A stretch of 64,000 nucleotides of DNA, from NCBI RefSeq assembly GCF_003369915.1, contig NW_022881614.1, positions 6,779,001-6,843,000 on the forward strand. The letters are read 5' to 3'. Position 1 is the stretch's first letter. Each line of letters starts with the position of its first letter. The DNA comes from Drosophila miranda (Eukaryota; Arthropoda; Insecta; Diptera; Drosophilidae). Below, piece after piece: positions 51,065-63,765 of the stretch. The notes under the pieces were generated by a model that was given only the letters and a program-made list of their open reading frames with translations, was not told the origin of the DNA and searched no databases. The position numbers and the translations under genes were made by a program.

Positions 51065-53910
51065 TGTAAGGAAGTTCTCAGGCCGAGGTACAGCTTCTCA
51101 GTCTGTCCAGGGCCCGGTCCTTCCCCACAGCAAAATTTGTTGTGTGAGGACCTAAGGGGAGAGCCGCTCGTGGCGAAAGCGCGCCCGTGGGGTGGATCGT
51201 GGGACGGTCGGGCCTGGCCCGGCCTCGAGGCGTGGGTGAAGCCGTGCTTGGGAGCTGCAGAGACGGGCGTTGGGGGTCATGTGTGGCGGGAGACGGGGTT
51301 TGGTTCGGGGATCGGAAAGGTGTGGGAGAGGGGAGCCCAGCCTAGCAGATGCCGCATGATCCACGACTCACATCTGCGTCGCCGGGTCCCCCGGGCGAGG
51401 GTGTAGGAGAGGGAACCCAGCTTTGCGAATGCCGCGTGAATCCACGACTCACATCCAGCATCGCCGGGTCCCCAGGGGAGAAAGGTATAGGAGAGGGAAA
51501 ACCCAGCTTGGTGAATGCCGCATGAATCCACGACTCACATCCACTTCGCCGGGCCTCCCGGGAAAAGGGAAGAGAGAGTGAGGGGGGTGAGTGACTCCTA
51601 CGGGCGAATGTTCTGAGGCAGAGATTGGGTTGAGGTTGGTGTCTTTATTGTGGGGGGAATAAATGACAAAAATTTACAACATTTTCGGGAAAACTTCTGG
51701 TTCTGTGCGTACACCCTGCCTACTGCACCGATCTATCCCCCCCAGAGCTCACATACGTGAGGTGGCTCACCCTTGCTTTCCCTTCCTTGGGTCCGGCGGC
51801 CGGTCCTCGTCACGTCGGTGGCTTCCTTTGCACACCGCGGTCACAGCTGGGTTTTATTCACCGCGTCCGGCTTATTGCGAACACGGCGCGGTCACGGCTA
51901 GTTTTTAAATCTATTTTGGCTTCCGACGCACAACCGGTCTGGCTCAGCCCTCCGAGATCACTCTCGAGCTTGGCTCGCGCTGGACCGTGCCAGGCCTCTG
52001 CTTTACCTTTTGCAGCTTCTCCGCCGCTTCGTGGCTGCGCAGCTTTCGGCTGTCGGCCTCGGCTGCGTGGGCGATCGGCGGCTTCTCTGCCGCTTCGCTC
52101 TCTTGCATGCTGTTCCTTTGCCTTCGGCCGTTCTCTCTCTTGCTTTGGCTGCGTGGGCGTAAGAGCGACCGGCGAGTCTCTTCGTTTCCTTCTCTTCCAT
52201 GTCGGCTCTCTTTGCTGCGTGGCCGTAGTAGGCGTCTCTCTTTCGTGTTGTCTCTTCGCTGCTAATAAGTAAAACGCCTCACTATTTTAGGGGTTTTAAT
52301 TGTGGACGTAGACATGCAATGACTGCATTTTTCAAGAGGCGATGCAGTTACTGCACCGTCAAGTGGCCCGTGTGACACCAGCAGAAGGCTGTTACGCGCG
52401 GATCCCAGGCAAAACGCAGCCCTCCTCCCGCCCAACCGACCGAGGGGCGCTGCCGCATGACGCGCGGTGCGTAGCCGAACCAAACGCGAACATGCAAGAA
52501 AGATAGCTATTAGACTAACATTCGAGGAAAATTAGTACTAAACTTACTAAGAAACTAAGCATGCAATCAAAGTACAAATACCACTACAGTTACTAATTAA
52601 TAGAAAGGTGTGTAAGGATTAATAATTTAATAAGAGGAAGAGAATTAGTGGTGGATATAATATGGTGAGGGAATTATAATCCGAGCATAAGACCCTAAAC
52701 GGTTCATGCAGGGAATAATTCGATCTACAAAGTGGAAGCAACAACGGTATAAAATTTATAGTCAGTCTAATAGGAATCGTGAAGTTTATGCGGCTCAACA
52801 GATCAGGGCTGTCTATGTCACCCCTGATCAAGTTGTGCATAAATATCACACCAAGCATTTTTCTACGGTTAACTAAGGATGGGAGGTTTACTAATAGTAG
52901 TCTACTAGAGTAAGATGGGAGTCTTACACCCCCATCCCAGTTAAGGCCCCGCAGAGCAAAGAGTAAACAGTTTTTCTGTACTGATTCTATACGGTCCTGG
53001 TGTACTTTGTACTGAGGGCACCATACACAGGAGCCGTATTCTAAGATCGGACGAACAAGCGAGGTATAGAGAGTCTTTGTTATATAGGGGTCGTCAAATT
53101 CCTTTGACCACCTCTTTATAAACCCAAGCACGCCCATGGCCTTATTTACCATGGTAGAAATGTGTTCGGAAAACTTTAACTTGGGGTCTAACATAACACC
53201 CAGATCATCCACCAGGGTAATTCTCTCAAGAGAACCACCAAATAGGGTGTAGGGAGCCAACAAAGGGCTAGAACGATGAAATGTCATAACTTTGCATTTC
53301 GAGGCATTAAGGTGTAACAAGTTTGCACAACACCATGACTGAAAGTTATTGAGATCGGATTGCAAGCGAGAATGAAATGAAATGTCCTTGTACTGGACAC
53401 AGAGTTTAACATCATCCGCATATATAAGTACTCGAGAGTATGTTAATACTGAAGGTAAGTCATTAATAAAGAGTGTGAAGAGTAAGGGGCCTAGATGGCT
53501 GCCTTGTGGTACTCCCGAAGAAACCTTTACTGGTAAAGAGAGGGAGTTTTTGAAGAGGACTCTTTGAGACCTAGAACAAAGATAGCTAGAAATCCATCTC
53601 AGGAGGTTGGGCGGAAACCCTAAAAGGTCAAGTTTATGCGCTAAAAGGGAATGGTTTAAAGAGTCGAATGCTTTACTAAAGTCGGTGTAAATAACATCCG
53701 TCTGTAAGTTTTTTTCTTAGCCTATTTCTTATATTAATTGGGGAAACTAAGGATTCATTGTTCGTTGTCTAAGTAATACTAATTATAATAGAAGTAATAA
53801 GAATCGGATAAAAAGTGATAATGAAATAATGAAATTAGATAACCAGCCGTCGGGGCGGTCCCTCCAGGGGATGGTGTCGTGGTTAGTGCTGTGGAGGCTT
53901 ATGCCTTCAC
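51065..53910 (-). repeat. Osvaldo-like 5' LTR, interrupted by a non-LTR element
   Basis: LTR sequence at 51065-52297 and 53709-53910. The right part (CTTAGCC...GATAACCAGCC...CCTTCAC) matches 39041-39141 plus 45359-45430 of the 3' LTR. TSD AATAC follows at 53911. Confidence 0.75.
52298..53708 (-). mobile_element. 5'-truncated non-LTR retrotransposon (CR1/jockey-like)
   Basis: Minus-strand RT fragment open from 53708 to about 52619: YTDFSKAFDSLNHSLL, SGVPQGSHLGPLLF, INDLP and YADDVKL are the RT motifs. The usual C-terminal region follows (LGVMLDPKLKFSEHI, YGSCVWCP). Endonuclease and start of RT are absent. A ~320-bp 3' UTR follows, ending CCACAATT beside an A-run of the target. The break points lie in the LTR at TTTT/CTTAG. 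CR1 assignment is tentative. Confidence 0.75.
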
Positions 53911-53915
53911 AATAC

Positions 53916-56900
53916 TGACACACACACACGCACACATCGACATCGGCTATAAAAAGGGGGAAACTGTGGCTTCGAAAGATGGTAAGACTGCTTTTTTTCG
54001 GCTGGAAGCAGCTGTGACGTCCGCCGCCAAGCGGCAATTGGAGTGTAAGCCAAGTTAGCCCGTTGCGGTGGCGGCCAAAAGTCAGACAGATGACTTTTCG
54101 AGTTACGAAAATTCTGGCTAAAAGAGAATTTCTGTATAAAGGCTTAAGTACCACGAAAATTCCTATTTAAATATTTGTATTTGCCAGTTGCTTGAACTCA
54201 AATAGTTCCCGACTTGACCGCTGTCTGCTAAAGTCCAACTAAACTGATTAGCTATATATAATTAAATACAGATTAATCAATATGACACTTTCTACAGTCT
54301 AGAAACTTGTGAGGATTATAATCCTAGAACGCAATGAGTACGAACCTATTTCCACATTGAATCTTTAGAACGAATTGAAACGAGTTCAGATTCCATATTC
54401 CATCACAAATACGTAATGAATATTAAAATAATTTAATAACAAGTACCTATATTTGAAATATTTTAGCTTAAAAAGCCCTGCACTGGGATTCCCTTTCTGA
54501 TTACTTCTCACTCTATGAATCGGCTATGGTCTATTCGTATCATCGCATGATACCATTTATTGTCTTATATGATCAATCAGGCTTTAAATTTTTACTGTCC
54601 TGCGAAAAATGTAGCTGATAAAGTGCATTTGCTGTTGCTCGTATCTTAGCAGAGGGCCTGGGGGGTCAAGGAAAGAGCTGTAGTTCAGTGCAGTTATTAA
54701 AATGATCGTAAATTGATATCAGCCATTCGATGTGGAAATTTATGTCTGCTTCCTCCCTTCTGGCTGCACTTGTTCTTTGTTCATACAGATATCATACAGA
54801 TATGCGTATATATAGCACTGATATTGAACAGGAAGCTGGGTATAAATTAAGAACTTAAGGAGCCATCAGCATCACCAGATGATCAGCCGAAACCGGCTCG
54901 AACCAGGCGAGGGCGAGAGCGAGGACGATGGCGAGGGCGGTTCATTAACGGGCTATGGACAGACTGCCATCAGTTCCAGTTTGTGGGTAATTAAGAATTA
55001 GGATCGGGGATCGGTTGGTTTTGGCCTGGCTTGGCCTGGGCTGGCACGACTCTGACAGGGACAGAATAGAAAAACGCTTTTCATTGTTTGAGCCGACAAA
55101 AACCTGATTTGTTTTCACAGTAAAGTGCGACTTTTGAAAAACATTTTCCCCGACTTTGTTGGCACGCTAAACTTTGCACTCCGCTGGGGCTTTTGTTGCA
55201 AACAGAACAAAGGCAGAAGCGGGACGGTTGGGACTATAGCCATCACGTATTGTTTTATCGGAACGAGTCGGTTTAACTGCTCGTAGTCGAATGCATGGAA
55301 TTGTCACAGCGTTGAGACATCTCTATACATTTATTAAGTGTCGGCGGGTCCTGAGCCCTGAGTGGCATTGAGTTCGACTGTCAAATTGCTGACATTATCA
55401 CAAAACCCAGACTTATGCCGCGCCCAGTCCAAGAGCTGCAATTTGCGTCACACATTTCGCTTTTGAGGTGCGGAAAAGCCCCTCTCCCAGCTGAGCAGTC
55501 TCCGCATTAATTAGGTGCAAGAAAATCGAATTTCAAATGCGATTCCAGTACTTGGTCTCGTTTAGGCGTCTGCCAACGTGGCTAACTTCGAGTTTGGCCC
55601 GTTTCTGGTCACATTTTATACGGCCCAAACGTGCACAGAGGCACGGGCACAGGCACGGGCACGACGCTCCACTGAGTCACTGCAGGCGAAGACTCTCCGC
55701 ATTTTATCGACATGGCAATGGGTGCTATCCAAAACCAGACCGCAACTCGGACCGGACCCTGAACCATAAGCTCATACGATGTGAAATCGGCTTAAGTTTG
55801 GAAGCCTGAGTTATAGGTTGAGCGAACCAAATTACAAGGCCCCCCCCCCCCCAATGAAGCTGAGCTCCATTTGGCTTCCCGAGAGCATTAGGCCCGCTTA
55901 TCCACAAGCCCTCTTGATACAGAGTGTGTTTGATTGCGAATGAGGTGAAAGTTGCCCTCAAGAACTGTCGCCAAATGGGGGTTTGGGCAGGGAGAAATAC
56001 ATACATATGTACTTCCTCATATATCATATAGATATGTACATAAATCAGCTATGGTGAGAGCTTGCACCAGCTGGAACGGTGTTGATCAACTGCTTTTATA
56101 TGCAGACAGACAATTTGTGGGCCAGGCCAAGCGGTGACTAATCTTTTATGGCATCTGATTAGAATTCTGCAAAAATTGATTAATCTTCCGTTGTCTCTCT
56201 GGCTGGCTGTCAGGCTTGATTGATTAGAGTCAGGGTTAAGGTAAAATGTCAACGAATTTTTACTGTGGGTGCGAAACACGAGCACAACTATGTACAGCTG
56301 ATTGAGGCCACACTGGCACTGGCACTAGCACTAGCGACTGCAAAATTTCATGCTCAATTGAGCAGGGAAAGAAAAGGCTAAGCTTGGTTAAGAGAGAACT
56401 GCATTTGGCGCCCTCCTATCCTGGTTGGGATGAGAATGACATCATTGTGTGTGTCAAGCAGTTAAAACACGAAACTGGATCGTTAAAATCACTCAAAATC
56501 GTTTGCTTTTTTCGCTGTTTTCGAACGACAGTCATGAGCCAAAAGCAGAAACCAAGCTCCCCAAGAGACTTATTAAGACTGTAAGACTAAACCGAGTTTA
56601 CCCACACACACAGCACTCGGTGCGGCATTAAGTGGTCCAAGCTGCAGTTGTTGTTAAATGTTTGCCTGGGCACTTAACAAAAAAAGATTTGATAGTTGAG
56701 TATTCATAATTTGCCCTGCGGGGAGATGGAGACAGCGACAGCAGGTTTTGCTGTATACATATCTACGGCTATGTTGATATAAGTATACTATAGGTATTCT
56801 CTGGCCAATTACCAGCCATGAAACCAGCCAGAGCAGAGAGTAATGTGACCTCATTAACTCCACTCATACAACCACAAACTCACACTCGCACTCGCCTTCT

Positions 56901-57249
56901 CACAGAGGGAGCGAAAGAGAGAGACCGGATAGAGTCAAAGTCTGAGTCGGCAAACGAATCTGTTTGCTTTTGGCCTTTTATCAATCAAAATCAAAATTTG
57001 CATACATAAGCGTTTTCAAAGAATTCAAAGAGCACACACCTCTGGCTGATTACGTATGGAAAACCGAGTCGCACCTCAAAATCAAATGAACAGATCGCAG
57101 AGCAATCATTTCAGTAAAATTCATTTAAATTCCAGCTTCGTTTTCACAGAGACACAGCGACAGCAACAGTGGGATATAAAAATAGCATTAAAATTGAAAA
57201 TCGATTGGAACTGGCTCTGAATTATGCATAGAAATAATTTATTTCATTT
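53916..57249. other. host non-coding DNA
   Basis: Mostly AT-rich with (CA)n after 53915. One TATA/initiator pair with a 36-codon open stretch occurs at 54841-54986 (see findings). An 11-nt C run lies near 55841. No transposon or confident gene seen. Confidence 0.5.
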
Positions 57250-58345
57250 TTATACCGGATACTCAAAATGAGTATTGGGGTATATTAGATTTGTGGTAAA
57301 AGTGGATGTTTGTAACGTCCAGAAGGAATCGTTTCCGACCCCATAAAGTATATATATTCTTGATCAGCATCAATAGCCGAGTCGATTGAGCCATGTCTGT
57401 CTGTCCGTCCGTCTGTCCGTCCCCTTCAGCGCCTAGTGCTCAAAGACTATAAGAGCGAGAGCAACGATGTTTTGGATCCAGACTTCTGTGACATGTCACT
57501 GCTACAAGAATATTTCAAAACTTTTCCCCGCCCACTTCCGCCCCCACAAAGGGCGAAAATCTGTGGCATCCACAATTTCGACGATACGAGAAAACTAAAA
57601 ACGCAGAATCGTAGAAGATGACTATATCTTATAGAGTGCAAAATCTGAACCAGATCGTATAATTATTATAGCCAGAATCAAGAAAACAATTTCATTCTTT
57701 CTAGTTCTGTCTCTCTCTAACACACAGGTTTCATGGTCGGTTTTGCCAATTGCAAAATATGAGTTCAAGGATCTCAGAACCTATAAGAGCCAGAGCAACC
57801 AAATGTGGTATCCACACTCCTGTGATATCGGACCTTGACCATTTTGTGTCAAAATTTCGCCACACCCCCTTCCGCCCCCGCAAAGGACGAAAATCTGAGG
57901 CATCCACAAATCTCAGAGACTATTAAGGCTAGAGTAACCAAATTTGGTACACACACTTCTTTAAGATGTCACTATAAAACGTTTATCTCAGAATTTCGCC
58001 CCACCCCCTTCCGCTCCCACAAAGGACGAAAATCTGTTTCATCCACAATATTACAGATTCGAGAAAACTAAAAACGCAGAATCATAGATAATGACCATAT
58101 CTATCAGATTGCTGAATCTGGATCAGATCAGATCATTTTTATAGCCAAAAGGAACAAATCAATTTGCACTGGCTACGCAGCCCCCGACGTCACGCTCAGA
58201 CTGATTTTCTGTCTCTCTCGCACGCACTCTTTGTCGTGTCGTTCAATATTAGCGGCTTCTGCCGGAGGAGAGCCATACTGACTTAGTATCGGGTATAACT
58301 GTAGAGTTGCGGTGTCCGCAGCAACTCACAACGTTCCCCCTCGTT
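57250..58345 (+). mobile_element. Helentron H8 (plus), complete
   Basis: 1.1-kb copy from TTATACCGGATACTC to CCCCCTCGTT, with all modules, a short GTCC tract, the GA tract (57694-57722, slightly changed) and the 3' hairpin. Confidence 0.85.
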
Positions 58346-60147
58346 TCTTTTTTTTTTAAGAATATTTCGTTTTTTCTGTTATCGGAATTAAAACCCCCTT
58401 CCACCGCACTCTAACCGAAATATGTTTGGCTGATTAATTGGGGGCCATTTTAGGAAGCTTTTCGAGTTGTTTATTTGCATACAATAGTTTGTATAATATT
58501 TGTGTTTATCGGTTAATACTCAAATACAGATTGCTGTTTTGCGAGCAAAAATACAAGCTTTAATTCGTAATGGCCTTAAGTGTTTTCCAATATGTCCACG
58601 CGTTATTTTCCCATCATCGCATGCCCAATGTATGCAAACTATGATCATGGTCTTGATATAGAGATCTATTGCTCTGTGTACCCCGTCTTTCTGATAGTTT
58701 TGTTGTTTTTTGCAGCAACGCGTTGAATCTGTGATGAAGGTGACTTCTTTTTGAGTAAATGCATTACCGGTTTGTTCACCCCTTTCCCGCACTCTGTCCA
58801 CCCCGTTACCACTCCCAGCGAGAGTCGAGTTGTTACATACACCAACAGACGACACTCACACGCACACTACACTCACACTAGCTCAATCACACACAGGTGT
58901 AATCTTATCTATGCACTTCTCTTGCTTGCGTTTGTAGCATTTGTTGTTGTCTCTTAACTGTTTCATTATTCTTCTTAACTTATCTTCTCTCTGTTTTAAA
59001 TTCCCCGATTCCCTGCAGGGCAAATGCACTAAGCTCCGCTATATGTGCATGTGTGTGTGTGCGTCAATCTTCCTGTTTTGTTCACTTCTAGCCGTGCTGA
59101 TAAGTAAAACTAACTACAAATTGAAGCTTTGCTTAGCCGTTGATCAGCAGAATTTGGTTAAGATTGCGACTTGGTTTGGAAGTTTTTATGTCACCACACA
59201 TATACAGATACACAACCAACACGCAAACACGAGCAGCTGCATCGCTGGGTTCGGCCTGCTGCTGTGTGTGTGTGTGAGTGAGATATGGCAGGTAAGCAAT
59301 GAAGCCACAGGTAGCGTTACACACACAGACACAGGCACGCACGCACATAGTCACATACAGACCGAAAGATACGCTCAGCGAGTGAGACAACCACTTGGGG
59401 CAGTGACAGCCGATTTGCTGTTGTCCCACTCACACTTGGACCCTGGCCTGACGAAATCCCATCCCTCCTCGCTGGCAGTGCACTTTTTTCAATGCCCGCC
59501 AGCTCCGACTCCGCTCCGACTCTGGATCCCAACGAAGCCTGCATCGGAAGAAAAACTCACCTTTTAGAAAATTCTGCTCGCTGATGGCTACGGCTCAAAA
59601 ATTGAAGTGTATCCAAGAATTAGTATTTTCGCTGAAAGAAACACACAAACTTTAGTGGAGATACGCTAGCCACCGCACCTAGAGAGTTCTCTTTCCGGCA
59701 GAGTTTATATTTGATATTTTTGATTAAGTCCGATTTTTTTTTCCACGAATTCAAAGGCTGATCACGTGCCCTGGCCGTAAATTCTGCTGAATTGGTGTTA
59801 ACTTGTTTCAGCTTTACCGATTTCGTTGACTCGTGCGCTCTATCTACCGCGTGTGTGTATATTCCTGTTAGTATGCGATCAACACCTGTTGAAGTTTGAA
59901 AATCAACTGATCTCGGCTCACGATGGTATATTATGGTATGGTAAGGTACTGTGTTGAATGGTATGTCTGTATGAATAGGTAGGGAAAACTCAGCGATCGG
60001 CCTCTTATTGTGGCACCAATGAATGATTATGTCGAATCGCTTCAACGATCATGTGTCATTTGTTATTGTTGTTGTTATTATCATATGTTATTGTTATCTT
60101 GCATTGGATATTAATTGTTTTATATTTTTTGTTAACTCAAAGGAAGG
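58346..60147. other. host non-coding DNA
   Basis: T-rich start, (CA)n and (TG)n stretches near 58850-58890, 59050 and 59330. The ORFs over these repeats look accidental. No gene or RNA recognised. Confidence 0.5.
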
Positions 60148-60360
60148 TAGTGTTGGGTAAACATTGCTCATTTTGGTGAACATGTTCACTTGTTCTTTTT
60201 TAGTAAGTGAGTCAACTCACTCATATTGCTCACTTGCTCACTTGCTCTCTTAGATTGCTCAGTTACTCACTTGCTCAGTTGTTCACTTGCTCAGTTGCTC
60301 ACTTGCTCAGTTGCTCAGTTGCTCACTTGCTCAGTTGCTGACTTGCTCAGTTGTTCACTA
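60148..60360 (+). mobile_element. hAT-end fragment with subterminal repeats
   Basis: Begins TAGTGTTGGGTAAACAT, which is the right terminal repeat of the hAT at 36419-39034. Then come about 15 tandem 8-bp units, TTGCTCAC/TTGCTCAG (60225-60358). No opposite terminal repeat was found, so it is a fragment or solo end of a related family. Confidence 0.6.
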
Positions 60361-60489
60361 TTCATGCACAGAACCCTAAGCACCACAGACTTTTACACAA
60401 ATAAAATACGTTACATTTCAATATTAATCAAACATTTATAACTAAAAAAAAAAAAAAATGTATATAACAAAAAGACAAACTTTTTATTT

Positions 60490-60646
60490 CCTTTCATAGG
60501 AATTCTTATACTAACATAAAAATAAGGAGATCCTTTCATAGGAATTCTTATACTAACATAAAAATAAGGAGATCCTTTCATAGGAATTCTTATACTAACT
60601 TAAAAATAAGGAGATCCTTTCATAGGAATTCTTATACTAACATAAA
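60490..60646 (+). repeat. 42-bp minisatellite, 3.7 units
   Basis: Units start CCTTTCATAGGAATTCTTAT at 60490, 60532, 60574 and 60616. They are almost identical. The fourth is cut by Helentron H9 at 60647. Confidence 0.9.
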
Positions 60647-61755
60647 AACGAGGGGGAACGTTGTGAGTTGCTGCGTACACCGCAACTCTACAGTTATACC
60701 CGATACTAAGTCAGTATGGCTCTCCTGCGGCAGACGCCGCTAATATTGAACCACACGACAAAGAGTGCGTGCGAGAGAGACAGAAAATCAGTCTGAGCGT
60801 GACGTCGGGCGCTGCGTAGCCACTGCAAATTGATTTGTTCCTATTGGCTATAAAAATGATCTGATCTGATCCAGATTCAGCAATCTGATAGATATGGTCA
60901 TTATCTATGATTCTGCGTTTTTAGTTTTCTCGTATCCTCAATATGGTGGATGCAACAGATTTTCGTCCTTTGTGGGGGCGGAAGGGGGTGGGGCGAAATT
61001 TTAAAATATATGTTTTATAGTAAGATCTAACAGGAGTGCGGATACCAAATTTGGTTACTCTAGCCTTAATAGTCTCTGAGATTTGTGAATATCCCCAGAT
61101 TTTCATCCTTTGCGGGGGCGGAAGGGGGTGTGGCGAAATTTTGAAACAAACTCGTCTCGGTCCGATATATTAGGAGTGTGGATACCAAATTTGGTTGCTC
61201 TAGCTTTTGTAGTCTCTGAGATCTAGGCGCTAATGTTTTACTCTAAGCAAAGCCGCCTATGCTACGTGTGTGTTAGAGAGAGACAGGGCGAGAAAAAAAG
61301 AAATTGTTTTCTTGATGCTGGCTATAATAATAATACGATCCAATTCAGATTCCGCAGTCTTAAAAATATGGTCATTCTCTACAATTCTACGTTTTTGGTT
61401 TTCTCATATCTTTAAAATTGTGGATGCCACAGATTTTCGTCCTTTGTGGGGGCGGAAGTGGGCGGGGCGAAGTTTTGAAATATTTTTGTAGCAGTGACAT
61501 ATCACAGAAGTCTGGGTCCAAAACATCGTTGCTCTAGCTCTTATAGTCTTTGAGCACTAGGCGCTGAAGGGGACGGACAGACGGACGGACGGACAGACGG
61601 ACAGACAGACATGGCTCAATCGACTCGGCTATTGATGCTGATCAAGAATATATATACTTTATGGGGTCGGAAACGATTCCTTCTGGACGTTACACACATC
61701 CACTTTTACCACAAATCTAATATACCCCAATACTCATTTTGAGTATCGGGTATAA
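60647..61755 (-). mobile_element. Helentron H9 (minus), complete
   Basis: 1.11-kb copy, AACGAGGGGGAACG at the left, GAGTATCGGGTATAA at the right. It is inserted in the fourth unit of the 42-bp minisatellite. (GGAC)n at 61570-61605. Confidence 0.85.
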
Positions 61756-63213
61756 AAATACCTGGAGAAAGAAGGAATTAGCACCTCAACCCCATCCCCC
61801 TATTTTCGCAGTGCCAGTTCCAACCGGGTAAATATGTGCATGGAGTAACTGTTAGAAAAAGTAGCCTGATCAGTATTTTCAAATTCCACATTAAAATCGG
61901 CACTTAGTTTGGGAAGTATCCAAAAGCTGCAGCCCGAGCTTTAAGCCCCTGCACTACGAACCAGCTGATCCACCAAGTCGCGGGCAGTGAACTTTGGCTG
62001 CGCGAGACGAGGACAGCCGTCTGAACGGGCTTAGTGCGGCGAATTGGCGTAACCGTTTCGCGTTCAAAACCGGGCCAAGAAACGGAAACCGGTGCTTGCA
62101 GTCAGCGTAGGACCGAAGCCGCTTAAATGTTCCTAACGGGCGGAAAAAAATGGTGTACCACGTGTGTACATAACCTCCCGGCGACCCCTAGTGGTATCGC
62201 CTCTCCGGTTCTTCTCGTGATTCGGCCTAGCTTTTCAAACGTTTATTTAAAGTGCAGTTGAGGCCAGTGTTTGTCTTATGTGCACGTTAGTGTCATTATG
62301 TAGGCTGAATGTACCCGAAAAAACTGTAAGAGATGTGCTCACATACATATGTATACACAGCCCACTGAAAGGCACTGAGGCCAAAAAGATCCCACCGTGA
62401 CTCGCATTCCCTTGAACCTCGCAGTCCTTTGATATGTCTGTTTTTGTGTAGTTGGATATACTTAGTGATAATTGTAGACAGAAAAAAAAAAAAAACAGAA
62501 AGAAAACCCAACAACACATGGAAATTTTAAAAATGCATTTGATAAAAGTTTAAACGCTTGAGCTTAAAAGCGTCCGCTCGGCCGGGTCCCATCCGCGAGC
62601 TTATGCCATGCAGCACGCGCTGTACGATTTTGTTTTTGGTTTGCAGGTAAAAGTTTAATGCACCTACACACAGTCACACGCCCAGCTACGAAAGATCTTT
62701 CGCCGCGGGAACACAAACAAAAACTGAGTGAGCTTTATAATATACCAACAACACTACATTTCTTTGCCTCCCAAAATTCCGCGAGCGTGGCAAAAGCTTC
62801 GTTCTTTTTTGCTAGAGCTGTTTGTCGGTCGTTGACCTCACACTTTTAAAGTAGTCACAGCTGATTGGCCTTCTGCCTTTACAGTACGCTTGGTAAAACG
62901 AATAGTATGTCCAACTACTCCCTGAAGCCGATGTGCTGGGACATGTGTACCTATATTGCGCTATAGTATTATCTTTCTATTTAAGGAAAAATCATTAGTT
63001 TATATCGCACTATAAAATATCGTATATGCACTTATAGCTATTTACACTTATCGTATTTATTTATCTAAATATTCCCTAGTAATAATAGCTATATTTCTTG
63101 TGACGCTTTTCGTTCCTCCTTTTGTCCATTTAGCCTTGTCTTGGAGTTCTCGGTTAGTGTTTCTTTTTTCTTGTAACATAAGGGTATCTGAATATAGTTT
63201 CTAATAAAATGAT
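61756..63213. other. host non-coding DNA
   Basis: A GC-richer patch at 61970-62210 contains a CACGTG E-box (62159) and could be a promoter or 5' leader. No ORF of coding character. Confidence 0.4.
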
Positions 63214-63765
63214 TGTTAAGATGAATATGTGCTAGACGTTACCGCAGTTGGGGGAACCATGCCGCTCGTGAGCGAAATAGGATGACCAATACCGGACACT
63301 CCAGGGATCCTGATATTATTATTGGCTCTTTTAGGATCATGGTAGGGTGGGCGTGGCACGACTCCGTGCCAGCAAAACAGAGATGTCCGACGCGGTGGTA
63401 GATCCCTACTCCTTCTCTGTACTATCTTTGCCCCACTATACTGTCCGTACCCCTAACGATCCCTTCCTTGTCTGTCCCCCTCCCATTCCCAAAAAGAGTA
63501 CGCGAATGTTAATAAAATAATACCAGCAGGAGCGAAGCAAGCTAACTGGAGGGTTACCCCAAAGAACCCATCCCCATTTCCGACCAGAGACCAGCCGTGG
63601 AAGCGAGCGCGTACTCCTTCTCAGTTAGCCGACCACCAGCTTCATCGTGCGAAGATTCTCTTCGTTACTCGTTACATCAATTATTATTAAATTATATGCA
63701 GTGCGTCGATAAATCACGCGACAGCTGATCGCTGGTGGTGGCAGTTTCCGAAAAGTCCCTTACAC
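63214..63765 (+). repeat. possible Ty3-type LTR
   Basis: Starts TGTTAAGATG, has AATAAAATAATA in the middle, and ends CCCTTACA followed by CAGTGGCGCCACCTGGG, which resembles a primer-binding site. No internal retroelement ORF is seen before the window ends. Left boundary is a guess. Confidence 0.35.

Larger units (their letters stand above)
35182..53910 (-). mobile_element. Osvaldo-like Ty3 retrotransposon with three nested insertions
   Basis: Minus-strand element. 5' LTR 53910-51065 (interrupted), primer site at 51062-51045, gag 49712-48297, protease, partial integrase and a downstream ORF, then 3' LTR 45430-35182 (interrupted twice). Long LTRs (~1.4 kb without insertions) and a tRNA-Lys-type primer site (TGGCGCCCGAGCAGGGAC) fit the Osvaldo/Ulysses group. 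RT and RNase H are absent, and gag has an in-frame stop, so the copy is dead. The two LTRs differ at about a dozen positions in the shared 1217 bp. Confidence 0.8.

Noticed and set aside
58941..59567. 208-codon plus-strand ORF over TG/CA repeats
   Set aside because: Composition is driven by simple repeats and it contains splice-like and low-complexity stretches; no protein family.
60225..60358. CRISPR-like regular 8-bp repeats
   Set aside because: No unique spacers; simple tandem subterminal repeats of a hAT-type end in a eukaryotic genome.
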